DNA of 64,000 nucleotides from Microvirga aerilata (GTDB taxonomy: Bacteria > Pseudomonadota > Alphaproteobacteria > Rhizobiales > Beijerinckiaceae). Under the pieces are notes generated by a model. It saw nothing but the letters and a program-made list of their open reading frames with translations. It ran no database searches and was not told the origin of the DNA. This document shows positions 57,917 to 64,000 of this stretch, piece by piece (the stretch's first letter is position 1; every line of letters starts with the position of its first letter). Both the position numbers and the translations under genes were made by a program. The stretch is from the NCBI RefSeq assembly GCF_016743775.1, contig NZ_JAEQMY010000005.1:120610-184609 (forward strand), given 5' to 3'.

Positions 57917-58828
57917 TCAGCGCTTCAGTTTGGGATCGAAGGCGTCGCGAAGTCCGTCGCCCAGAAGGTTGAAGGCAAGCACCGTGATGAGGATCGCCAG
58001 TCCGGGGAAGGTGACGACCCACCAAGCGCGGAGAACGAACTCGCGGGCATCGGCCAGCATGGTGCCCCATTCAGGCGATGGAGGCTGCGCACCGAGGCCG
58101 AGGAAGCCCAGGGCCGCGGCGTCGAGGATTGCCGTCGAGATGCCGAGCGAGGCCTGCACGATGAGAGGCGCGGTGCAGTTCGGCAGCACCTCCCTGAACA
58201 TCAGGCGCGTGGTGCCGGCGCCGCTCACGCGGGCGGCCGTCACGTAGTCCTTCGAGGTTTCGGTGATCACCGCCGCGCGGGCAAGGCGCACGTAATGCGG
58301 CAGGATCACGAGCGCCACCGCCAGCATGGCGTTCATGAGGCCGGGGCCCAGCACCGCCACGATCACGATGGCGAGCAGCAGGCTCGGCAGCGTGAGGATG
58401 ATGTCCATCAGGCGCATGATGAAGATCTCGGTCAGGCCGCGGAAGAAGCCTGCGACGAGGCCGAGCACGGTGCCGACCGCGATGGAGATCGCCACCACCA
58501 CGATGCCGATGAGGAGCGACAGCTGCGCCCCGTAGATCAGGCGGGACAGGATATCGCGGCCGATGGGATCCGTGCCGAGCGGGTAGGCGATGGATCCGCC
58601 CTCCTGCCAGAACGGCGGCTTCAGGGCGATGGTGGTGTTGGTGATGTTCGGGTCGTGGGGAGCGATCACGTCGGCCAGCAGCGCGAGGAGCACGACGGCC
58701 ACGATGATCACGAGACCCGCGACGGCGCCATGGTTGGCGCTGAAATAGCCCCAGAACTCGCGCAGGGGGTGAGGGGGGGTGGCCGTCGGCGAAGCGACGG
58801 CCGGAGCTTCCATGGTTTCAGTGGTCAT
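57917..58828 (-). CDS. dppC: Peptide ABC transporter, permease DppC-like
   Basis: A 303-residue permease with an N-terminal OppC_N-type helix and five further segments. The ATPase-contacting EAA-like loop is [21 protein letters not shown]. The [26 protein letters not shown] and [18 protein letters not shown] motifs are diagnostic. The ATG at 58828 overlaps the dppB stop (ATGA); the longer frame is shadow. Confidence 0.92.
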   Translation of the reverse strand: MTTETMEAPAVASPTATPPHPLREFWGYFSANHGAVAGLVIIVAVVLLALLADVIAPHDPNITNTTIALKPPFWQEGGSIAYPLGTDPIGRDILSRLIYGAQLSLLIGIVVVAISIAVGTVLGLVAGFFRGLTEIFIMRLMDIILTLPSLLLAIVIVAVLGPGLMNAMLAVALVILPHYVRLARAAVITETSKDYVTAARVSGAGTTRLMFREVLPNCTAPLIVQASLGISTAILDAAALGFLGLGAQPPSPEWGTMLADAREFVLRAWWVVTFPGLAILITVLAFNLLGDGLRDAFDPKLKR

Positions 58829-59835
58829 CGCGTATGCCTGATGCGAGGATTGATGAGGCCGTAGGCGAGGTCGACGAGAAGGTTCACGCTCATCACCACC
58901 ACGCCGAGCAGCAGGGCGCCGCCCTGGAGCACGGGATAGTCGCGGCGGAAGATGGCGTCGATAAGCCATTTGCCGACGCCGGGCCATGAAAAGATCGTCT
59001 CGGTGAGGATGGCGCCCGTGAACAGCACGCCGATCTGCAGGCCGATCACGGTCACGACCGGGATCAGCGCATTGCGCAGGGCGTGGAGCGCGACGACGCG
59101 AAAGCGCGAGAGGCCCTTCGCCTTGGCGGTGCGGATATAATCCTCCCCGAGAACCTCCAGCATGGCCGAGCGGGTCATGCGGGCGATCACGGCGAGCGGC
59201 ACGGTGCCGAGCACGATCGTGGGCAGGATCAGATGTCGGACGGCCGACCAGAAGGCCTCCGGCTCGTCCGAGAGCAGGGTGTCGATCAAAAGAAAGCCCG
59301 TAATCGGCTCGATGTAGTAGAGAACGTCGATGCGGCCCGAGACGGGGGTGAGATCGAACTGCACCGAGAAGAGCAGGATCAGAATGAGACCCCACCAGAA
59401 GATCGGCATGGAGTAGCCGGCGAGCGATATGCCCATCACCCCATGGTCGAAGATCGAGTTTCGCCGGATGGCCGCGATGATGCCGGCCGGAAGACCGAGG
59501 ATGAGAGCAAACAGAATGGCGCAGAGAGCCAGCTCGATGGTGGCCGGGAACAGCGCCGAGAACTCGTTCAGCACCGGCTCCTGCGTGATCATCGACTTGC
59601 CCAGATCCCCCTGGAGGACGCGGGCGAGATAGATCCCGTACTGGACGATGATCGGCTTGTCGAAGCCGTACTCCTTGCGCAGCTGCTCGTGGCGGACAGG
59701 ATCGATCCCGCGCTCGCCCGCAAGGGTTTCGATGGGATCGCCGGGCACGAGGCGGATCAGGAAGAAGGCAAGCAGCGTGATCCCGATAAAGGTCGGAATG
59801 ATCAGGCTGACGCGGGTCAGGATGAATCTCAGCAT
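58825..59835 (-). CDS. dppB: Peptide ABC transporter, permease DppB-like
   Basis: A 336-residue permease with six helices. The LRFILTRVSLIIPTFIGITLLAFFLIRLVPGDP start is the classic OppB/DppB N-terminus, and YIRTAKAKGLSRFRVVALHALRNALIPVV is the ATPase-contacting loop. Its start codon lies directly after the attenuator hairpin of dppA, so its expression should depend on readthrough. Confidence 0.93.
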   Translation of the reverse strand: MLRFILTRVSLIIPTFIGITLLAFFLIRLVPGDPIETLAGERGIDPVRHEQLRKEYGFDKPIIVQYGIYLARVLQGDLGKSMITQEPVLNEFSALFPATIELALCAILFALILGLPAGIIAAIRRNSIFDHGVMGISLAGYSMPIFWWGLILILLFSVQFDLTPVSGRIDVLYYIEPITGFLLIDTLLSDEPEAFWSAVRHLILPTIVLGTVPLAVIARMTRSAMLEVLGEDYIRTAKAKGLSRFRVVALHALRNALIPVVTVIGLQIGVLFTGAILTETIFSWPGVGKWLIDAIFRRDYPVLQGGALLLGVVVMSVNLLVDLAYGLINPRIRHTR

Positions 59836-59845
59836 GGCCAAAACG

Positions 59846-59879
59846 GAAAAAGGCGGAGCGGCCATGAGGCCGCTCCGCC
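59846..59879 (-). terminator. Intrinsic terminator/attenuator between dppA and dppB
   Basis: On the minus strand GGCGGAGCGGCC and GGCCGCTCCGCC form a perfect 12-bp stem with a TCAT loop, immediately followed by TTTTT. It sits 20 bases after the dppA stop and 10 bases before the dppB start. It must be leaky to allow dppBCDF expression, and gives excess binding protein. Confidence 0.88.
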
Positions 59880-59898
59880 AGGTTAACGGGATAGAAGC

Positions 59899-61500
59899 TT
59901 ACTTGCTGTTGATGTCCACGCCGTAGAAGGTGTGGCGACCGAACGGCGAGAGCTTGAAGTCCACGACTTCCTTGCGAACCGGCTTCAGCTGCACGGCGTG
60001 AGCCACCGTGAACCAGGGAGCCTGCTCCTTGAAGATCTTCTGAGCTTCCTCATAGAGCTTGGTGCGCTCGGCCTGGTTGGTCGTGACCTTCGCCTTGGTG
60101 ACGAGATCGTCGAAGGGCTTATGGCAGAACTTTGCGATGTTCGAGCCGGAAGCGCTCTGCGCCGAGGCGCAGCCCAGCAGGGTGTGCAGGAAGTTGTCCG
60201 GATCGCCGTTGTCGCCCGTCCAGCCGAGCTGAGCCATCTGGTGCTCGCCGGCCTGAGCCCGCTTGCGGTACTCGCCCCACTCGAAGCTCTTGATCTCGGC
60301 CTTCACGCCGATCTTGGCGAGGTCGGCCTGCATGAGCTCGGCGATGCGGCGGGCGTTCGGGTTGTAGGGACGCTGAACCGGCATGGCCCACAGGTCCGTC
60401 TCGAGACCGTTCGGGTAGCCGGCTTCCGCCAGAAGCTTCTTGGCGGCTTCGGGGTTGTACTCGTCTTCCTTCACGGAGTCGTTGTACGACCACATGGACG
60501 GCGGGATCGGGTTCTTGGCGGGCACGCCCGAGCCGAGGAACACGGCGTCGACGATGGCCTTCTTGTTCATGGCCATGTTGAAGGCCTTGCGGACGCGTAC
60601 GTCGTCGAAGGGCTTCTTGGTGGTCTGGTAGGCAAGGTAGCCGACGTTCAGGCCGGCCTGCTCCATGAGCGTGACGTTCGGGTCCTTCTTGATGGCCTCG
60701 AGGTCAGCCGGGTTCGGATACGGCATCACGTGGCATTCGCCCTTCTGGAGCTTGGCCCAGCGGACGGAAGCATCAGGGGTGATGGCGAACACGAGATCGT
60801 CGATCTTCGCCTTGCCGCCCCAGTATTCAGGGAAGGCCTTGAAGCGGACGATGGCGTCCTTCTGGTAGTTGACCAGGGTGAAGGGGCCCGAGCCGATCGG
60901 ATCTTGGTCGATCTTCTCCGGGGTACCGGCCTTCAGCATGGCGTCGGCATATTCCTTCGACTGGACGCCCGCCCACTGCATGGCGAGGTTGGCCAGGAAG
61001 GGAGCCTCAGGCTGGTTCAGCGTGATGCGGACCGTGTAGTCGTCGACCTTCTCCACCGACTTCAGCAGCTTGGGCATGCCCATGTCTGTGAAGTAGGAGT
61101 GGTTCGGGCTCGTGACCTTGAAATACGGGTTGTCTTCCTTCCACTGACGCTCGATCATGAACACGATGTCGTCGGCGTTCAGGTTGCGGGTCGGCTTGAA
61201 GTTCTTGTTGGAATGGAACTTGGCGTTCTTGCGGATGTGGAAGGTGTAGACCGTGCCGTCAGCCGAAATGTCCCACTTCTCGGCAAGGCCGGGAACAACC
61301 TGGGTGCCGCCGCGCTCGAAGTCCACGATGTTGTCGTAGATGTGCTCGTTCACGTCGAACGAGGTGCCGGTGGTGTTGATGCCGGGATAGAAGTTCTCCG
61401 GGCTGCCTTCGGAGCAGTAGACGAGGGTTTTGGCGGCCAGCGGTGCGGCGGCCAGGAAGGCCGGCACGCAGATGGCTGCGAAAAGGGCTGATTTTTTCAT
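59899..61500 (-). CDS. dppA: Peptide ABC transporter, substrate-binding protein DppA-like
   Basis: A 533-residue periplasmic protein of the SBP_bac_5 family. The signal peptide has core FAAICVPAFLAAAPLAA and the mature start KTLVYCSEGSPENFYPGINTTGTSFD. VPGLAEKWDISADGTVYTFHIRKNAKFHS and NPYFKVTSPNHSYFTDM follow the DppA/heme-binding pattern. Cysteines at CSEG and in GECHVMPYP may bridge. It binds dipeptides or similar small ligands. The first gene of dppABCDF with a good sigma-70 promoter. GAGGACCAAGAG precedes the ATG. Confidence 0.94.
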   Translation of the reverse strand: MKKSALFAAICVPAFLAAAPLAAKTLVYCSEGSPENFYPGINTTGTSFDVNEHIYDNIVDFERGGTQVVPGLAEKWDISADGTVYTFHIRKNAKFHSNKNFKPTRNLNADDIVFMIERQWKEDNPYFKVTSPNHSYFTDMGMPKLLKSVEKVDDYTVRITLNQPEAPFLANLAMQWAGVQSKEYADAMLKAGTPEKIDQDPIGSGPFTLVNYQKDAIVRFKAFPEYWGGKAKIDDLVFAITPDASVRWAKLQKGECHVMPYPNPADLEAIKKDPNVTLMEQAGLNVGYLAYQTTKKPFDDVRVRKAFNMAMNKKAIVDAVFLGSGVPAKNPIPPSMWSYNDSVKEDEYNPEAAKKLLAEAGYPNGLETDLWAMPVQRPYNPNARRIAELMQADLAKIGVKAEIKSFEWGEYRKRAQAGEHQMAQLGWTGDNGDPDNFLHTLLGCASAQSASGSNIAKFCHKPFDDLVTKAKVTTNQAERTKLYEEAQKIFKEQAPWFTVAHAVQLKPVRKEVVDFKLSPFGRHTFYGVDINSK

Positions 61501-61548
61501 TCTCTTGGTCCTCTGAGACGGCTCTAGTCGTGGCCGTTCTGTGACGAA

Positions 61549-61577
61549 GTTAAGGTGCGAAGCTTCCATAATGTCAA
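61549..61577 (-). promoter_or_regulatory. Predicted promoter of the dpp operon
   Basis: On the minus strand TTGACA (61577-61572) and CTTAAC (61554-61549) are 17 bases apart, about 50 bases before the dppA ATG. The surrounding DNA is noticeably AT-rich. The -35 box is perfect, the -10 box weak, which leaves room for activation. Confidence 0.55.
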
Positions 61578-61812
61578 TCTGTCGCCGCAACCTTGGATAA
61601 TTTTTACGGAAAATTTACCATTTCCTGCCGCTTCGGCAGCCCGGATAAAGGCCCCAAAACCTCAATTTTCCGCGATTTTAACCCTGTCCCGATCCAAAGG
61701 CCGAAAGTTCCTTTGTCCACACTCCGCTACGGCATGGCCTTGGACGGCCTGAGACCGATGGGGTTCAGGACGCACGTCATGCGCCGCTCGACAACCGCCC
61801 GAGGGCTGCCAG
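61578..61812. other. Non-coding gap upstream of dppA
   Basis: The rest of the 312-base gap holds no gene. It contains AT-rich tracts (near 61598-61625 and 61655-61690) and a CTGCCGCTTCGGCAG hairpin at 61626-61640. The AT-rich tracts could be UP-like or regulator-binding sequence for the operon. Confidence 0.5.
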
Positions 61813-63732
61813 CTACTGCGACACCTGGTCGGTCGCCTCGCGGATGGCGTTCAGCCCGACGCTGGCTTCCTCGGAGTATCCTGTCCGCTGGACAGCCCGG
61901 AAGATTTGCTCGGCATCGTTGTAGCGGCCCAACCTCAAATAAGACCAGCCGCGAATCAGCAGGAGATCGTTCTGCTCGGGAACGAGGCGGGCGCGCTCGC
62001 TCAAGGCCAGCAGGGTTTCCACATAGCGCCCGTCCCGATAGGCCGCGAGCGCGCGCTGCGACAGGATCGAGGCGCCAAGCTCGACCCGCCGCTCGCGGGT
62101 CTGCGGTGCTTGTGCCGCCGCAATCGCGGCTTCCGAGGTCAGGTTCTTGCGCAGATAGGCGAGGGACTTGCCATAGGCCGCTTCCTCGCGGGTGCGGCCG
62201 CTGCCCCTGTCGACCGCTTGATCGAAGGCGGACACGGCTTCCAGGGGACGGTTGATCTCCATGAGGCACCAGCCCAGGGTGAGCGCCGCGTCCGGCGACA
62301 GGCCGCTGGGGCTGCGGGTCATGGCGCAACTGCGTCCGAGAGCCGAGCGGGCCTGCGTCTGCCTGCGCCGGACGCCTTCCTCCGTTCGGGGAAGCACCTG
62401 CTCGACCTCGGTGCGCCGGACCTCGACCTCGCGGAGAGCGGAACGCGGCTGGATGGGAGCCGGTGCGCTTTCAGCGGGTTCCGCCATAGGAAGCTGGCGG
62501 GCAGCCGCCGGCGCCCTGGTGGTGCGGTTGGTGCCATCCGCCAGATCGGCGATCCGCTGCGAGCGGTCCCGCCATTGCGCGACGACCGCATTGAAGCCGG
62601 CGCGGTCGTTCAGGCGCTGGGTCGAAAGGGCAAGCCCGTAGGCGGAGGGCTCATCGTCGGCCTTCCAGCCCAGGGCCGTTCGAAACCAGTCGCGGGCGGT
62701 ACGGATCTGGTTCGTGTTGTAGGAGTACCAGCCCAGCGCCTGGGCTGCGTCGGGGAAGCGCTGCGCCGTGACCACCGGAACGATCCGCCCCACCACCTGG
62801 GCTTCCAGACGCTGCGGCGGGTCCTGGCTCAGGAGCGCCGTGGCGATGTCCAGGTAGATCTTCATGTTTTCGGGCGCCCGCTCGCGCCATTCATAGGCAA
62901 AGGCTTCCGCCTCCACGAGCCGCTCGAGGGCCCGCAGCGACATGGCATAACCTTCCGCCGCCTTCGTGCCGCCGTTGCGGTCGAGGGCCGTCTTGAACAG
63001 CTCGAGGGCGCGCGCGGGATTGCCGTGATGGAAGTTGTACCAACCGAGTACCAGAACGGGGCCCGCCTCGTTCGTGTTCTGGATCAGCCGCTCGACCACG
63101 GCCAGATCCTCCGCCGATGCAGTCGCCTTGCTGTCGAGGGAGGCGCGCTCGACCCGGCGGCGGGCCAACTCGTCCCGGATGGAGCCGAAATCGTCCCGGG
63201 TCTCGCCGGTCCTGCGCTCGAACTGAAGCAGATCCGCCACCTGCTGCTCGGGCAGGAGGGAGAGGGCTTTCTGCAGCGTCGCCAGGCGCTCGGCAGGATT
63301 GGCGCAGTTCGTCAGGAGATAAGTATAGACATCCCGCGTACGGTTCGGCTGATCGGTTCTGGCGAAGGCTTCGGCCACGCGCCAGAGCACGTCCACATTC
63401 GTGCAGGTCAGAAGGTTGGGAGCTTCGGTCGCCACCGACAGCACCGTCCGCCACTGCCCCGTATCCGAGGCATTGGTGAGCCTGCGGCGTGCTTCGACCG
63501 TCTCCAGGGCCGTGAGCAGTTCCTCCGGCGGCTTCCATTCCGGAGTCGAGGCCTGGCGCTCGGCGATGGCCGCACGAACCTCGGCGATCCGGTCCTCCCG
63601 GTAGAGGTTCCACAGGCGTTCGATCAGGGGATCGGGAGCGGCCGCGCCGGAGCCGCCCGAGAGCTGGGAAAGATCGCTGGGCGGAGTCCAGTTCGGATAG
63701 AGTGCGCGCAGGCGTGCGATTTCCGCATTCAC
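61813..63732 (-). CDS. Large helical-repeat protein, probably periplasmic
   Basis: A 639-residue frame from the first canonical start, a GTG at 63732. It is rich in TPR-like helix pairs: LGWYNFHHGNPARALELFKTAL, LGWYSYNTNQIRTARDWFRTAL, ALTLGWCLMEINRPLEAVSAFDQAV and LIRGWSYLRLGRYNDAEQIFRAV. A Pro/Ala-rich spacer around residues 410-450 divides it into two repeat blocks. The coding region continues in frame about 70 codons further upstream and encodes a signal peptide, but without ATG, GTG or TTG (see the next entry). Proteins of this kind often sit in exopolysaccharide or cellulose clusters; nothing here proves that. Confidence 0.78.
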   Translation of the reverse strand: MNAEIARLRALYPNWTPPSDLSQLSGGSGAAAPDPLIERLWNLYREDRIAEVRAAIAERQASTPEWKPPEELLTALETVEARRRLTNASDTGQWRTVLSVATEAPNLLTCTNVDVLWRVAEAFARTDQPNRTRDVYTYLLTNCANPAERLATLQKALSLLPEQQVADLLQFERRTGETRDDFGSIRDELARRRVERASLDSKATASAEDLAVVERLIQNTNEAGPVLVLGWYNFHHGNPARALELFKTALDRNGGTKAAEGYAMSLRALERLVEAEAFAYEWRERAPENMKIYLDIATALLSQDPPQRLEAQVVGRIVPVVTAQRFPDAAQALGWYSYNTNQIRTARDWFRTALGWKADDEPSAYGLALSTQRLNDRAGFNAVVAQWRDRSQRIADLADGTNRTTRAPAAARQLPMAEPAESAPAPIQPRSALREVEVRRTEVEQVLPRTEEGVRRRQTQARSALGRSCAMTRSPSGLSPDAALTLGWCLMEINRPLEAVSAFDQAVDRGSGRTREEAAYGKSLAYLRKNLTSEAAIAAAQAPQTRERRVELGASILSQRALAAYRDGRYVETLLALSERARLVPEQNDLLLIRGWSYLRLGRYNDAEQIFRAVQRTGYSEEASVGLNAIREATDQVSQ

Positions 63733-63940
63733 CCGGCGGGTGTCGCCCTGGGACGCGAAATAGCGCAGCGCGGATTCATCGACCTGGGGCTGGGGAGCGC
63801 CGGAGGCCGGCGGGGACCCGGGAGCAGGCGCTCCACCGGGCGTCGGATTGGGGCCGGTGCCGGTTTGTTGCGCGATCGCTGCAAAGCCCAGGATCAGGAC
63901 CGCAATCGTTATGGCGCTGCCGACTAAGGCGTGTGGACAT
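63733..63940 (-). other. In-frame signal-peptide coding region lacking a start codon
   Basis: The reading frame of the repeat protein stays open to a TGA at 63946-63948 and encodes VGSAITIAVLILGFAAIAQQ and then a Pro/Gly-rich stretch, a textbook signal peptide with AIA-QQ cleavage. No ATG, GTG or TTG lies in this frame. The ATG at 63940 is in another frame; deleting one C in CGCCTTA would give MSTRLVGSAIT and join it to the signal peptide. A one-base indel (real or from sequencing) is the simplest explanation. Confidence 0.6.
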
Positions 63941-64000
63941 TCATTTCAGGGCCATGAAGCTGGCAGCGAGATAGATCATGGCCTCAAAGCTCTGATCAGT
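63941..64000 (-). CDS. C-terminal end of an upstream gene (partial)
   Basis: The last 19 codons on the minus strand read TDQSFEAMIYLAASFMALK then TGA, open to the window edge. The short C-terminus cannot be assigned. Its stop overlaps or abuts the proposed ATG of the repeat-protein gene, as in a tightly packed operon. Confidence 0.6.
   Translation of the reverse strand, partial: TDQSFEAMIYLAASFMALK

Noticed and set aside
61906..63927. A 673-codon plus-strand frame over the repeat protein
   Set aside because: Pro/Arg/Gly-rich shadow; the minus-strand frame has TPR-like helices and a signal peptide.

Overview
This is a GC-rich chromosomal segment (about 65% GC by eye) from an alphaproteobacterium. 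The gene types and gene order, the dense families of short palindromic intergenic repeats, the fused branched-chain amino acid permease and the valine and lysine catabolic clusters suggest order Hyphomicrobiales, perhaps a Microvirga- or Methylobacterium-like organism. That placement is inference from style, not from a marker gene. I see no rRNA, tRNA, CRISPR array, prophage or complete insertion sequence. Coding density is high, and most gaps above 200 bases are filled with dispersed repeats.

Layout. 1-6 kb: the end of a Gfo/Idh/MocA oxidoreductase, recQ coupled to a flavoprotein gene, a CAP-domain lipoprotein and an SLC13/TrkA-C permease. 6-15 kb: repeats, a drug/metabolite exporter, a secreted unknown, a GTP cyclohydrolase II-type enzyme, a DUF4198 metal-uptake-like protein behind a perfect palindrome, an M20 amidohydrolase, an O-antigen-ligase-like membrane protein and a TIGR03169-like flavoprotein. 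15-21.6 kb: a valine degradation block (mmsB, two small membrane proteins, acyl-CoA dehydrogenase, a compositionally odd secreted protein, mmsA) with a divergent LysR regulator. 22-30.3 kb: transaldolase, a YjhX-type protein, a ThDP enzyme, and a lysine degradation set (alpha-aminoadipic semialdehyde dehydrogenase, saccharopine-dehydrogenase-like enzyme) divergent from an Lrp regulator coupled to a FAD oxidoreductase.

31-35.7 kb: a complete ugpBAEC glycerol-3-phosphate importer with an 11-bp-phased Pho-box-like motif, a hairpin after ugpB and a strong terminator after ugpC. 35.8-41.8 kb: an orphan histidine ammonia-lyase, a small basic repeat protein, two acetyltransferases, a carbamoylase/allantoate-type amidohydrolase and a ferredoxin plus ferredoxin-NADP reductase pair. 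41.9-47 kb: a branched-chain amino acid ABC operon (livK-like gene, fused livHM, livG, livF) interrupted by a DUF559 nuclease gene bracketed by inverted repeats. 47-56 kb: amidase, gluconolactonase and mutarotase, M3 oligopeptidase, dienelactone-hydrolase-like protein, and an AI-2E family transporter with an unusual cytosolic extension. 56-61.5 kb: a dppABCDF-type peptide ABC operon with a textbook terminator/attenuator after dppA. 61.8-64 kb: a large periplasmic repeat protein whose signal-peptide coding region has no usable in-frame start codon, and the end of one more gene.

The strongest candidate for something new is the roughly 500-bp unit at 45,269-45,767. A PD-(D/E)XK-like DUF559 gene is flanked by a near-identical inverted pair of REP-like palindromes, sits cleanly between livK and livHM, and draws its own C-terminus and stop codon from one of the repeats. 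Second-tier items are the palindromic operator over the DUF4198 promoter, the transporter with the degenerate cobalamin-binding-like tail, the missing start of the 62-64 kb protein and the modular repeat families.
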